Shown here: piece by piece, positions 34,057-44,502 of the stretch
How positions within the stretch are numbered: position 1 is the first letter of the stretch
Layout of the letters: every line of letters starts with the position of its first letter
Assembly (NCBI RefSeq): GCF_013409505.1
Contig: NZ_JACCBN010000001.1
Location: 3,410,001 to 3,474,000 of the forward strand
Direction of reading: 5' to 3'
Origin: Actinomycetospora corticicola
GTDB taxonomy: Bacteria; Actinomycetota; Actinomycetes; Mycobacteriales; Pseudonocardiaceae
DNA length: 64,000 bases
Translations under genes and position numbers: made by a program
The notes under the pieces: generated by a model
What the model was told of the DNA's origin: nothing
Seen by the model: the letters and a program-made list of their open reading frames with translations, nothing else
Database searches by the model: none

Positions 34057-34971
34057 GTGCTGGAGATCGACGGCGTCTCGAAGCGGTACGGCACGATCCG
34101 GGCGTTGCGCGACATGACGTTCTCGGTGCGGCCGGGCGAGCTGTTCGGGTTCGTCGGCGCGAACGGCGCGGGCAAGACGACGACGATGCGCATCGTCCTC
34201 GGGGTGCTCGCCGCCGACGCCGGTGAGGTCCGTCTGGAGGGCCGGCCGATCGACGCCGCCCGTCGCCGCCGCATCGGCTACATGCCCGAGGAGCGCGGGC
34301 TGTACCCGAAGATGGCCGTCGGGGAGCAGCTGCGCTACCTCGCCGAGCTGCACGGCCGCAGCGCCGCCGAGGCGAAGGCCGCGGCCGCGCGCTGGACCAC
34401 CCGCCTCGGGATCGCGGAGCGCGTCGGCGAGGAGGTGCAGAAGCTCAGCCTCGGCAACCAGCAGCGCGTCCAGCTCGCCGCGGCCCTGGTGCACGAACCC
34501 GATGTCCTCGTGCTCGACGAGCCGTTCTCCGGGCTCGACCCGGTGGCCGTGGACGTGATGAGCGCGGTCCTCCGCGAGCGCTGCGAGGCGGGCGCCCCGG
34601 TCGTGTTCTCCTCCCACCAGCTCGAGCTCGTCGAGCGGCTCTGCGACCGGGTCGGGATCGTCCGCGACGGCACGATGATCGCGCAGGGCCGCGTCGACGA
34701 GCTGCGCGCCGGCGACGGCGCGGGGGCGACCGTGGTGGTCCACGCCCCCGACGCCCTGCCCGGCTGGGCCGATGCGGTCCCCGGCGTGACGGCGAGCCGG
34801 GTCGAGCACGACCGGACCGTCGTGACCCTCCGTGCCGCCGCCGACGATCAGGCCCTGCTGCAGGCCGCGCTCGCCACCGGGCCGGTGCGCGAGTTCACCC
34901 ACCGCCGCCCGTCGCTCACCGAGCTGTTCCGGGAGACGATGGGCGAGCGGACCGAGGCGGGAGCCGCGTGA
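34057..34971 (+). CDS. ABC transporter ATP-binding protein (NatA-like)
   Basis: A 304-residue exporter ATPase. Walker A GANGAGKTT, signature LSLGNQQR (Gly-to-Leu variant of LSGGQ, as usual in the NatA/DRI group), Walker B VLVLDEP, D-loop SGLDP and H-loop SSHQ are present. The C-terminal ~90 residues form the DUF4162-type extension. The start is GTG 34057 (VLEIDGVSKRYG). It overlaps the permease gene by 4 bp. Related pairs export Na+, drugs or peptides; the substrate here is unknown. Confidence 0.88.
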   Translation: MLEIDGVSKRYGTIRALRDMTFSVRPGELFGFVGANGAGKTTTMRIVLGVLAADAGEVRLEGRPIDAARRRRIGYMPEERGLYPKMAVGEQLRYLAELHGRSAAEAKAAAARWTTRLGIAERVGEEVQKLSLGNQQRVQLAAALVHEPDVLVLDEPFSGLDPVAVDVMSAVLRERCEAGAPVVFSSHQLELVERLCDRVGIVRDGTMIAQGRVDELRAGDGAGATVVVHAPDALPGWADAVPGVTASRVEHDRTVVTLRAAADDQALLQAALATGPVREFTHRRPSLTELFRETMGERTEAGAA

Positions 34972-36137
34972 GGACCGTCCTGCTCATCACCCGCCGGGAG
35001 TTCCTCGCGCGGGTCCGCGGCCGGGCGTTCGTCGTCTCGACCCTGATCATCCTCGTCATCCTCGTCGGCTACTCGCTCTTCATCGGCTCGATCGGCGCGG
35101 CCACCGACGGCGGGTCGACGACGGTCGCGGTGGCCCCGGAGACCGAGGCCATCACCCCGGCGCTGCGCACCGCCGCCGACGACCAGGGCCGCATCGTGCG
35201 GGTGGTGCCGGTCGCCGACGCCGCGGCCGGGCGGGCCCTCGTGGCCTCCGGCGACGCCGACGCGGCACTGTCCGGGCCGCCGACCCGCCCGCGCGTCGAC
35301 GTCGAGACCTCGCTCGGCAGCGCGGCCGGCTCCGTCGTCACCGTCGCGACGACCCTGGTCGCGCAGCAGCAGCTCCTGCCCGACCCGGCGGCCGCCGACG
35401 CCGCGGTCGCCGCCGCGGAGCCCGTCGTCGTCGCGGCCCGGCCGGAGGACCCGGCCCAGGGCCTGCGCATCGGACTGGGCGCGTTCGGGGCGTTCCTGCT
35501 GTTCTTCTCCATCCAGACCTACGGCGCGATGGTCGCCCAGGGAGTGGTCGAGGAGAAGTCGAGCCGGGTCGTGGAGATCGTGCTGGCCACCGTGCGGCCG
35601 TGGCAGTTGCTGCTGGGCAAGGTGCTCGGGCTGGGCGCCGTCGGGCTGCTGCAGCTGGTGATCCTCGGCGGCGCCGGGCTGGCCGTGGCGGGGACCGCCG
35701 GCCTGCTCGTCGCCGGGGCGGGGCTCGGCGGGACGCTGGTGTCGGTGCTCGTCTGGTACCTCATCGGCTTCGCGCTCTACGCGACCGTCTACGCCGCCCT
35801 CGGCTCCCTCGTCTCACGCCAGGAGGACACCCAGAGCGTCCTGACCCCGGTGTCGATCGTGGTGCTCGTCGGGTTCGCCGTCGGCTTCAACCTCGTGATC
35901 TCGGCCCCGACGTCGACGGCCCTGACCGTGATGTCGCTGATCCCGCCGTGGACCCCGCTGATCATGCCCGCCCGCATGGCGCTGGGCGGGGTGCCGGTCT
36001 GGCAGGTGGTGGCGGCCTTCGTCCTGACGCTGGCGTTCACGGCCGGCGTGCTCGCCCTCGGCGGGCGGATCTACGCCCGCTCGGTGCTGCGCACCGGTGC
36101 ACGGGTCTCGTGGCGGGAGGCGCTGCGCAGCCGGTAG
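34968..36137 (+). CDS. ABC transporter permease (NatB/ABC-2 type)
   Basis: A 389-residue ABC-2 permease from GTG 34968, overlapping the ATPase stop by 4 bp. An N-terminal helix (VVSTLIILVILVGYSLFIG) precedes a ~130-residue extracellular domain. Then five further helices begin with FGAFLLFFSIQTYGAMV, with the conserved VVEEKSSRVVEIVL cytoplasmic loop that contacts the ATPase. Stop 36137 is 12 bp from the convergent photolyase stop. Confidence 0.85.
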   Translation: MRTVLLITRREFLARVRGRAFVVSTLIILVILVGYSLFIGSIGAATDGGSTTVAVAPETEAITPALRTAADDQGRIVRVVPVADAAAGRALVASGDADAALSGPPTRPRVDVETSLGSAAGSVVTVATTLVAQQQLLPDPAAADAAVAAAEPVVVAARPEDPAQGLRIGLGAFGAFLLFFSIQTYGAMVAQGVVEEKSSRVVEIVLATVRPWQLLLGKVLGLGAVGLLQLVILGGAGLAVAGTAGLLVAGAGLGGTLVSVLVWYLIGFALYATVYAALGSLVSRQEDTQSVLTPVSIVVLVGFAVGFNLVISAPTSTALTVMSLIPPWTPLIMPARMALGGVPVWQVVAAFVLTLAFTAGVLALGGRIYARSVLRTGARVSWREALRSR

Positions 36138-36149
36138 GAGGCCGCCGGG

Positions 36150-37535
36150 CTACAGGGCGTTGAACCGGTTGAGCGCCTCCACGCGCTCGGCCTTGTGGTC
36201 CACCATCGGCTCCGGGTATCCCGACGGCGGGTCGGGCAGCTTCCAGGGCTGGTGGACCTTCTTGCCCTCGACGTCGGCGAGCTCCGGCACCCAGCGCCGC
36301 ACGTAGTCGCCCTGCGGGTCGAACCGCTCCCCCTGGGTCACCGGGTTGAACACGCGGAAGTACGGCGCCGCGTCGGTGCCGGTCCCCGCCGCCCACTGCC
36401 AGCCGTGCTGGTTCGACGCGAGGTCGCCGTCGACGAGCAGCTCCATGAAGTGCTTCGCGCCCCACCACCACGGCAGGTGCAGGTCCTTGACCAGGAACGA
36501 GGCCACGGCCATCCGCATCCGGTTGTGCATCCACGCCTCGCCCTGCAGCTGGCGCATCGCGGCGTCGATCGCGGGGAAGCCGGTGCGGCCCTCCTGCCAC
36601 TGGCGGAACTTCTGCTCGGCCGCCTTCCCCGTGTCCAGCTCGATCTTCTCGAACTTCGGGTCGAAGTTCTCGCGCGCACTCCGGGGGAACCACCAGAGCA
36701 CGTGCCCGTAGAAGTCCCGGAAGCACAGCTCGTTGCGGTAGGACGTCGCGCCCTTCCCGTTGCCGCGGGCGCCGGCGAGCAGGGTCCGTGGGTGCACCGT
36801 GCCGTACTTCAGGTGCACGCTCATCCGGCTCGTGCCCGGCTTGTCGGGGCGGTCGCGGGTGTCGTCGTAGTCGGTGAGGTGCTCGTCGACGAACGCCTCC
36901 CACTGCTCGTGGGCGGCCTGCTCCCCCGCCTCGGGCAGCTCGGCGTCGACCTTCGGGTCGTCGGGCACCTTCACCGCCCGCGGGCCGCCGTCCTTGTCGG
37001 ACGGGTCCATCCACGTCAGGGTCTTCGCGTCGGTGTCGGCGGGCTCCGCGTCCTGGATGCGCTTCGTCCACTCCCGGGAGAAGGGCGTGAACACCTTGTA
37101 CGGGTCGCCGTCGGACTTCGTGATCGTGCCGGGCTCGGTGAGGTACGGGGAGCCCGACCGCACCAGCTCGACCCCGTCACCGGTCGAGCCGAGCGCCTTC
37201 TCCACCGCCTCGTCGCGCTGCCGGCCGTAGGGCCCGAAGTCGGCGGCGACGTGGACCGAGTCCGCGCCGACGGCCTGGGCGATCCGCGGGACCACGTCCT
37301 CCGGGTCGCCCTTGACCACGAGCAGCTTCCCGCCGAGGTCCTCGTCCAGGGCGCGCAGGCAGCGGAAGAGGAACGCGGTCCGCCGGGGGCCGGCCGGTTC
37401 CAGGAGCGTCGGGTCCAGCACGAACAACGCCAGCGCGCGGTCGGCGCGCTCCTTCGCCGCGAGGAACGTCGGTTGGTCGCGGACCCGCAGGTCGCGTCGG
37501 AACCAGACGACGGCGGTCGTGTCAGCCGAACCCAT
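36150..37535 (-). CDS. phr: Class I deoxyribodipyrimidine photolyase
   Basis: Light-dependent repair of cyclobutane pyrimidine dimers. The 461-residue protein has the N-terminal photolyase domain (TAVVWFRRDLRVRDQPTFL) and a C-terminal FAD domain with WMHNRMRMAVASFLVKDL, LLVDGDLASNQHGWQW and FRVFNPVTQGERFDPQGDYVRRW (each a family block). The Trp residues needed for electron transfer appear in the WW and W-Q-W segments. It is a single gene; a strong hairpin just upstream (37583-37627) isolates it from citrate synthase. Confidence 0.93.
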   Translation of the reverse strand: MGSADTTAVVWFRRDLRVRDQPTFLAAKERADRALALFVLDPTLLEPAGPRRTAFLFRCLRALDEDLGGKLLVVKGDPEDVVPRIAQAVGADSVHVAADFGPYGRQRDEAVEKALGSTGDGVELVRSGSPYLTEPGTITKSDGDPYKVFTPFSREWTKRIQDAEPADTDAKTLTWMDPSDKDGGPRAVKVPDDPKVDAELPEAGEQAAHEQWEAFVDEHLTDYDDTRDRPDKPGTSRMSVHLKYGTVHPRTLLAGARGNGKGATSYRNELCFRDFYGHVLWWFPRSARENFDPKFEKIELDTGKAAEQKFRQWQEGRTGFPAIDAAMRQLQGEAWMHNRMRMAVASFLVKDLHLPWWWGAKHFMELLVDGDLASNQHGWQWAAGTGTDAAPYFRVFNPVTQGERFDPQGDYVRRWVPELADVEGKKVHQPWKLPDPPSGYPEPMVDHKAERVEALNRFNAL

Positions 37536-37582
37536 GCGGGCCAGGTACCCGCACCCGGCGTCGGGAAGCCCCGGTGGACGAG

Positions 37583-37627
37583 CGAAGGGCCCCGTCGGTC
37601 GAGGAGATCGACCGACGGGGCCCTTCG
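37583..37627. terminator. Perfect 20-bp hairpin between gltA and phr
   Basis: Exact 20-bp arms (CGAAGGGCCCCGTCGGTCGA and complement) around loop GGAGA. It lies 79 bp after the gltA stop and 48 bp before the phr start, so it terminates gltA transcripts and shields phr. Confidence 0.85.
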
Positions 37628-37705
37628 CCCGGTGCGGGCCGCGGATGGCGAGGGGCGCCCCTGGCCGACCTATGCGACCGGAGGTGCCCTTCGCTCGGAT
37701 CGGGA

Positions 37706-39007
<1,302 letters not shown>

Positions 39008-39213
39008 CGAATGCATCCCTCTCACGCTTCTTCGTGCGGGAGGGAGGGTCGGCACCGGTCGTCGGAGCGGGGACGGTCGGTCCCCGCGCCGGCTCCGGCG
39101 TCAGCCCGAGGCGAACTCCCGCGGGTGTTGGGGCGTCGTACGCTGGGCGAACCGTAGCGCTCACGCAGCGATCACCGCAGCACGGGAAACGGTGTCGAGC
39201 CCCGTGGCCCCGG

Positions 39214-40194
39214 TCACTGTTCCGCTGGGTGAGCCAACTCCGCGCGGGTCGGCGGCTCCGCGCCCGCGCGGGAGCAGGTCCACCCGGCGACACGCGCGGC
39301 GAACTCCAGCGCGGCGCGCCAGTCGTCGCCGGTCATGGCGGTGACGGCCGCCCGTCCGAGCCGGTCGTGGTCGTGCAGGTGGGCCAGCAGCGCCGCGTGG
39401 ACCGAGTCCCCCGCGCCGATCGTGTCCACCACCGGGCGGGAGGTGTCCGCGGGCACCTCGACCACACCCGTCGTCGTGAACGCGCGGAGTCCCTCGGCCC
39501 CGCGGGTGACCACGACCGCCCCGGCGCCCGCCGCGAGCAGATCCTCCGGCTCGCGACCCCACCAGGCGGCGTCCTCGTCGGAGAGCTTGACCAGGCCCGC
39601 GACGGCGGCGATCGCGTCCAGCCGGTCCCGGACGGCCGCCGCGTCGCCGACGAGGGCGGGGCGGATGTTCGGGTCGAGGCTGACGAACGTCCCCGCCGCC
39701 GCGGCGCGCCGGGCGAGGCCGGTGTACATCGAGGCGCCCGGCTCCAGCAGCAGGGAGAGGGTCCCGACGGCGAGCGCGGCCATCGGGGGCTCGCCGGGGT
39801 CGGCCACCAGCCGGTCGGCGGTGCCCTCGACGTGGAACGAGTAGCGGGCGTGCCCGGCCTCGTCGAGGGTCACGACGGCGAGCGTGGTCGGCTCCTCGCC
39901 GCGCTGCACGAGGTCGGTGTGCACGTGGGAGTCGGCGAGCCGCTCGAGCAGGGCGTCGCCGAACGCGTCGGTCGACAGGCGCGTGAGCATCGCCGTCGGG
40001 ACCTCGAGGCGCCCGAGCCCGACCGCGACGTTGTACGGCCCGCCGCCCAGCCGCGGCGCGAGCGGGGTCAACGCACCCCCCGTCGCTCCGCTCGTCCCGG
40101 CGGGCCGCTGCTCGACCGGCACGAGGTCCACGAGGGCCTCGCCGGCCGAGACGATGGTCGAGCTCCGCTCCGCTCCGTCTCCCGGGACGGTCAT
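39214..40194 (-). CDS. PfkB family sugar kinase (fructokinase-like)
   Basis: A 326-residue ribokinase-family kinase. PfkB signature 1 is present as GGGPYNVAVGLGRL and signature 2 as DTIGAGDSVHAALLA, with the catalytic Asp in GAGD. SAGEALVDLVP at the start is typical of fructokinases. ATG 40194 overlaps the stop of the upstream aldose epimerase gene (ATGA), so the two are translationally coupled and probably act in one hexose-use pathway. Substrate preference (fructose versus other ketose) is inferred. Confidence 0.85.
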   Translation of the reverse strand: MTVPGDGAERSSTIVSAGEALVDLVPVEQRPAGTSGATGGALTPLAPRLGGGPYNVAVGLGRLEVPTAMLTRLSTDAFGDALLERLADSHVHTDLVQRGEEPTTLAVVTLDEAGHARYSFHVEGTADRLVADPGEPPMAALAVGTLSLLLEPGASMYTGLARRAAAAGTFVSLDPNIRPALVGDAAAVRDRLDAIAAVAGLVKLSDEDAAWWGREPEDLLAAGAGAVVVTRGAEGLRAFTTTGVVEVPADTSRPVVDTIGAGDSVHAALLAHLHDHDRLGRAAVTAMTGDDWRAALEFAARVAGWTCSRAGAEPPTRAELAHPAEQ

Positions 40195-41093
40195 CGCACT
40201 GCCTCCAGGCCCCAGCGGACGGTCCAGGTCGCCCCGGGCTGCAGGACGACGAGGTCGGTGCCGGAGTTGAGCGCGTCCGGCGGGCACGTCATCGGTTCCA
40301 CGGCGACAGCCTTGCCCTCGCGGCCGAACGGGCTCCCGGGGGTGAAGGCCTGGACCCAGGCGACGTTGCGGTCGCCCCAGAGCCGGGTGCCGGTGCCGTC
40401 GGGCGCGACGAGCTCGGCGAGCACGCCCGCGACGCCGGGGCGGACGCCGAAGCAGGTGTCGAGCTCGAGGTCGGCGACCCGGCGGGGCTGTCGCAGGTTC
40501 TCGTCGTCGGTGACCGGCCGGGCCGCGCCCACGGGGATCTGCCGCTCGTCGACGTCGAGCACCGTGGTGGTGGGGACCTGGAGGGTGCAGTCGCCGCTGG
40601 GGTGGTCGCCGACGCGCAGGTAGGGGTGGGTGCCCACGCCCGCCGGCACGGCGCCGTCCCCGGTGTTGGTGAGGACGTGCGTGACGGTGAGTCCGGTCGG
40701 CGCCACCGTGTAGGTCGTCTCCACGTGCAGCGGCTGGGGCCAGCCGTGCGCCTGCTCGTCGTCGCCGCCCGGGACGTCGATCGCCAGGGTGACCGTGTCG
40801 TCGGTGTGCTCGACGAGCGTCCAGGGGCGCTTGCGGACGAGGCCGTGGATGGCGTTGCCGTTCGCCGGCTCGGTGACCTCGAGCTCGTGGGGCGTCCCCG
40901 CCCAGTCGAAGCGGGCGCCCGCAGTGCGGTTCGGCCACGGGATCAGCACGCAGCCCGCCCCCATCGGCGGGTCACCCTCGTAGGTCTCCACGTGGTGCGC
41001 GCCGTCGACGGTGAACGCGCGCAGCCCGGCCCCGACGCCGGTCACCACCGCGTGCGCACCGCCCGCGCGGATCTCGAACTCGCTCGGCGCCAT
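40191..41093 (-). CDS. Aldose 1-epimerase family protein (galactose mutarotase-like)
   Basis: A 300-residue epimerase interconverting alpha and beta anomers of an aldose. Blocks visible: VLIPWPNRTAGARFDW, NAIHGLVRKRPW, a catalytic His in GTHPYLRVG, the LDTCFGV segment and the Glu-containing AVEPMTCPPDALNSG. ATG 41093 is chosen; the frame continues upstream without homology. It heads the two-gene sugar operon with the PfkB kinase. A nested inverted repeat lies 70-130 bp upstream in the divergent intergenic region. Confidence 0.87.
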   Translation of the reverse strand: MAPSEFEIRAGGAHAVVTGVGAGLRAFTVDGAHHVETYEGDPPMGAGCVLIPWPNRTAGARFDWAGTPHELEVTEPANGNAIHGLVRKRPWTLVEHTDDTVTLAIDVPGGDDEQAHGWPQPLHVETTYTVAPTGLTVTHVLTNTGDGAVPAGVGTHPYLRVGDHPSGDCTLQVPTTTVLDVDERQIPVGAARPVTDDENLRQPRRVADLELDTCFGVRPGVAGVLAELVAPDGTGTRLWGDRNVAWVQAFTPGSPFGREGKAVAVEPMTCPPDALNSGTDLVVLQPGATWTVRWGLEAVR

Positions 41094-41161
41094 GGCGGCA
41101 CCGTAGTGGGTCACCGGGCGAGTCGGGACGATCCACGCAACCGGTTGCCGTGCGAGCCCCG

Positions 41162-41222
41162 GGATGTCAGCGGTGGCCCACGGCTGACATCCGGTGTCCG
41201 CCGTGGGCCACCGCTGACGTCC
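41162..41222. repeat. Nested inverted repeat with two alternative hairpins
   Basis: Arms of 22 bases (41162-41183 and 41201-41222) pair at 21 positions. In addition the first nine bases, GGATGTCAG, are exactly complementary to CTGACATCC at 41184-41192 in the loop, so two mutually exclusive hairpins are possible. It lies between divergent genes, not at a gene end, and could be a regulatory leader or a dispersed palindromic unit. Confidence 0.7.
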
Positions 41223-41328
41223 GGCTGCGCGCGGGAAGTCGGTGGACCCGTCGTCCCCGGAGGCCCTAGCCTGCGCCCCGTGATCTGAGCGCCCGCCGTC
41301 GTGTCCGTCCGGTCCCCGGGAGTGCTTC

Positions 41329-42108
41329 TTGTCATCGATCACGTACGTCCTCGTCCACGGCGCGTTCTCGACCGCCGCCGCCTGGGGCCCCGTCGCCCGC
41401 GACCTCGCCCTGCGCGGGCACCGGGTGGTCGCCGTCGACCTGCCCGGGCACGGGCTCGACGCCCGCGACACCGGCATGGTCGGCGTCTCGACCGCCGACG
41501 ACGTCGCCGCGGTCACGGCCGTCGTGCGCGCGGTGGACGGCCCGGTGGTGCTCGTCGGGCACAGCCGGGGCGGGCTGACCGTCACCGCAGTGGCCAACGC
41601 CGTGCCGGAGCGGCTCGCCCACGTCGTGTACGTGTCCGCGTGGTGCTGCGTCGTCGGCGGGCCGTCGGTCTACGCCTCGGTGGCCCCGTCGGCGCTCGAC
41701 CGGCTGGCGCCGCGGCTGCTGACCGCCGACCCCGCGGAGGTCGCCGAGCTCCGGGTGGACTTCCGGACCACCGACCCCGAGGCGCTCGACGCGCTCCAGG
41801 ACGCCCTGCTCGCCGACGGTTCGCGCACCGAACTGCTCGCGATGCTGGCGACGATGGACGGGCGGGAGTCGCTCGCGGTCGACGAGGCGATGGTGACGGT
41901 GGACCCGGACCGCTGGGGCCGCGTGCCGCGCACCTACGTCCGGCTCGGTGGCGACCGCGCGCTGATGCCGGCGCTGCAGGACCGGTTCGTCGCGGACTCG
42001 GAGGCCGTCGGCCTCCCGTTCCGCGTGGTCGACCTCGCGAGCAGTCACCTCGGGGTGCAGCTACGGCCCGGTCCCCTCGTGGACGTGCTGACCGGGCTCC
42101 CGTCCTGA
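41329..42108 (+). CDS. Alpha/beta-fold hydrolase (salicylate esterase-like)
   Basis: A 259-residue hydrolase of the EST/MES group: oxyanion motif VLVHGAFSTAAAW, then VVAVDLPGHG, nucleophile GHSRGG, acid region RLGGDRALMP and His in LASSHLG. TTG 41329 is the only start directly before SSITYVLVHGAF. It is divergent from the galM-like gene and ends before a hairpin terminator. Substrate unknown. Confidence 0.82.
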   Translation: MSSITYVLVHGAFSTAAAWGPVARDLALRGHRVVAVDLPGHGLDARDTGMVGVSTADDVAAVTAVVRAVDGPVVLVGHSRGGLTVTAVANAVPERLAHVVYVSAWCCVVGGPSVYASVAPSALDRLAPRLLTADPAEVAELRVDFRTTDPEALDALQDALLADGSRTELLAMLATMDGRESLAVDEAMVTVDPDRWGRVPRTYVRLGGDRALMPALQDRFVADSEAVGLPFRVVDLASSHLGVQLRPGPLVDVLTGLPS

Positions 42109-42130
42109 CGACGGGCCGCCGGGGCGTCGA

Positions 42131-42167
42131 TGGCTCCTCCGACGCGTCCGGTGCGACGGAGGAGCCA
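42131..42167. terminator. Hairpin between convergent hydrolase and ABC exporter genes
   Basis: TGGCTCCTCCG and its exact complement separated by 15 nt, lying 22 bp after the hydrolase stop and 45 bp before the exporter stop. Probable bidirectional terminator. Confidence 0.7.
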
Positions 42168-42211
42168 CCGACCCGACTCGGGAGGACCCGCCGTCGGGAC
42201 GCCGTGCGGGC

Positions 42212-43990
42212 TCACGCCGCCGTGAGTTCGGCGTACCGACCGTGCTCGGACACGAGGTCGGTGTGGGTGCCGGACTCGACGACCCGGCCGTGGTCGAGGA
42301 CCGCGATCCGGTCGGCGTCCTGGACCGTGGAGAGGCGGTGGGCGATCGTCAGGGTCGTCCGGCCGACGGCGAGGGCGTCGAAGGCGTCCTGCACGGCGCG
42401 TTCCGTGGCGTTGTCGAGGGCGGACGTGGCCTCGTCGAGCACCAGGATGCGCGGGTTGCGCAGCAGGGTGCGGGCGATGGCCAGGCGCTGGCGCTCGCCG
42501 CCGGAGAAGCGGTGTCCGCGCGGCCCGACGACGGTGTCGTACCCCTCGGACAGCCCCTCGATGACGTGGTGGACCTGGGCGGCACGGGTCGCCGCCTCGA
42601 TCTCCGCGTCGGTGGCGTCCGGCTTCGCGTAGCGCAGGTTCTCCCGCACGGTGGCGTGCAGCAGGTAGGTCTCCTGGCTCACGACGCCGACGATCGCGGC
42701 GAGGTCGTCCAGGCGCAGGTCGCGCAGGTCGACGCCGTCGATCGTGATGCGGCCGGTGTCCGGGTCGTGCAGGCGGGCCACGAGCGACCCGAGCGTCGAC
42801 TTGCCGGAGCCGGTCTCCCCCACCAGCGCGAGGGTCGTCCCGGCCGGGACGTCGAGGGACACGTCGTCGAGCGCCGGCCGGTCGGCACCGGGGTAGGTGA
42901 AGGTCACGTGCTCGAGGCGCAGCTCGCCGCGCGGGTGCCCGAGGTCCACCGGGTGCTCCGGCTCCTCGACCTCGATCACGGTGTCCTGGTACTCGAAGAT
43001 GCGGGCGAACAGCGCCAGCGAGGCCGACACCGAGACCCCGACGTCGAGCAGCGAGGACAGCGGCCGGAACACGCCGGCCTGCAGCGAGGTGAAGGCGACC
43101 AGCGTGCCGATCGACAGCGCGCCGGCGGTCCAGGGCAGTCCGGCGCCCAGGTAGATCAGGGCCGGGATCGCGGCGAAGACGATCGACATCGTCGCCATCA
43201 CCCAGCGGCCCGCGAGCTGGCTGCGCAGCTCCAGGTCGGTGAGGCGCAGCGAGGAGTCGGTGAACCGGGAGACGAGCGCGTCGCCGGTGCCGAGCGTGCG
43301 CGAGAGGCGGACGCCGTCGATCGACAGGCCCTCCTCGATGGTGACGTTGAGGTCGGCGAGCTCGCGCTGGCGCTGCGCGGTGATGGTGCGCCGCAGCCGG
43401 GCGACGCGCCGCGAGAGCAGCACGGCCGGGGGCAGCACCAGCAGCGTCACGAGCGAGAGCTGCCAGGACAGGGCGACCATCGCGACGGACGAGGCGATCA
43501 CCGTCGTCAGGTTGGCCGCGATGGAGGTGGCGGTGGAGGTGACGACGGACTGCATGCCGCCGATGTCGTTGGTGATCCGCGACTGCACCTCTCCGGTGCG
43601 GGTGCGCGTGAAGAAGCCGAGCGACAGGCGCTGCAGGTGGGAGAAGACGTCGGTGCGCAGCGTGTGCATCACGCGCTGACCGATCTTCGTCGAGATCCAG
43701 GTCTGCACGACGCCGAAGGCCGCGGTCACGGCGGCGACGACGACCATCCCGACGACGAGCCACACCAGCAGCGTGACGTCGCGCTGCGGCAGCGCGACGT
43801 CGATGACCTCGCGCAGCAGGAAGGGCTGGGCCAGCCCGACGATCGACGACGCGACGATCACGGCGACGACGACGGCCAGGGACCAGCGGTACGGGGCGAA
43901 CAGCCGGGCGATGCGGCGCAGCGAGACCTGCTTGGCCTGCTCGCGGTCGAGCCGGCGCTGTTCGGCGGAGACTTCGGAAGGGCGGGGCAA
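42212..43990 (-). CDS. ABC exporter, fused permease/ATPase
   Basis: A 592-residue half-transporter: six-helix transmembrane domain (about residues 30-330) then an ATPase with Walker [10 protein letters not shown] (about residue 390), signature FSGGERQR, Walker B ILVLDEAT and H-loop IAHRLS. It works as a dimer exporting lipids, drugs or peptides. A TTG start at 43990 is supported by AGGAGG 6 nt upstream. The divergent MarR gene and the palindrome at 44022-44034 suggest MarR-controlled, ligand-induced efflux. Confidence 0.9.
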   Translation of the reverse strand: MPRPSEVSAEQRRLDREQAKQVSLRRIARLFAPYRWSLAVVVAVIVASSIVGLAQPFLLREVIDVALPQRDVTLLVWLVVGMVVVAAVTAAFGVVQTWISTKIGQRVMHTLRTDVFSHLQRLSLGFFTRTRTGEVQSRITNDIGGMQSVVTSTATSIAANLTTVIASSVAMVALSWQLSLVTLLVLPPAVLLSRRVARLRRTITAQRQRELADLNVTIEEGLSIDGVRLSRTLGTGDALVSRFTDSSLRLTDLELRSQLAGRWVMATMSIVFAAIPALIYLGAGLPWTAGALSIGTLVAFTSLQAGVFRPLSSLLDVGVSVSASLALFARIFEYQDTVIEVEEPEHPVDLGHPRGELRLEHVTFTYPGADRPALDDVSLDVPAGTTLALVGETGSGKSTLGSLVARLHDPDTGRITIDGVDLRDLRLDDLAAIVGVVSQETYLLHATVRENLRYAKPDATDAEIEAATRAAQVHHVIEGLSEGYDTVVGPRGHRFSGGERQRLAIARTLLRNPRILVLDEATSALDNATERAVQDAFDALAVGRTTLTIAHRLSTVQDADRIAVLDHGRVVESGTHTDLVSEHGRYAELTAA

Positions 43991-44021
43991 GAAGCGCCTC
44001 CTGGGTTCGGTGAGGATTTAC

Positions 44022-44034
44022 TGAGGTTACCTCA
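44022..44034. promoter_or_regulatory. MarR-type operator candidate
   Basis: TGAGGT-T-ACCTCA, a perfect 6-1-6 palindrome between the divergent ABC exporter and MarR genes. Further TGAGG half-sites at about 44010 and 44038 flank it, giving a cluster of similar half-sites across about 35 bp. Confidence 0.65.
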
Positions 44035-44073
44035 TGATGAGGCTACAACAGCGTCCCGCGCTAGGGTGTTCCC

Positions 44074-44502
44074 GTGGAGCACGACGAACCCACGTCGGTC
44101 AGCGACCTGTTCTGGGCCGTCGCGCGCCGCCTGCGCCACACCTCCCGGGAGACGCTCGCACCCTGGGACGTGAACCCCTCGCAGCTGCGCGCCCTCGGCG
44201 TGCTCATGCGCCACGGCTCGGCCCGGCCGGGGGCGCTCGCGAAACACCTCGGGATCGCGCCGCGGTCGGCCACCGAGGTGGTCGACGCCCTGGAGGAGCG
44301 CGGGCTCGTGCACCGGGAGACCGACCCCGACGACCGCCGCGCCACCCTCGTCGTCGTGACCGAGCAGGGACGGGAGCTGGGCCGCGCCGTGCGCCAGGCC
44401 CGCGCGGCCGAGGCCGACCGGGTGTTCGCGGGGCTGGGCGAGCACGACCGCGCGGAGCTGGAGCGGCTCCTCCGCGAGGTGCTCGGACGCCTCGACGCCT
44501 GA
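44074..44502 (+). CDS. MarR family transcriptional regulator
   Basis: A 142-residue winged-helix regulator. The recognition region is PGALAKHLGIAPRSATEVVDALEERGLV (residues about 51-78) and the wing is DPDDRRATLVVVTEQG. The start is GTG 44074. It is divergent from the ABC exporter with a palindrome between, so it likely represses both the exporter and itself. Its stop codon abuts the convergent phosphotransferase stop as TGATCA. Confidence 0.9.
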   Translation: MEHDEPTSVSDLFWAVARRLRHTSRETLAPWDVNPSQLRALGVLMRHGSARPGALAKHLGIAPRSATEVVDALEERGLVHRETDPDDRRATLVVVTEQGRELGRAVRQARAAEADRVFAGLGEHDRAELERLLREVLGRLDA

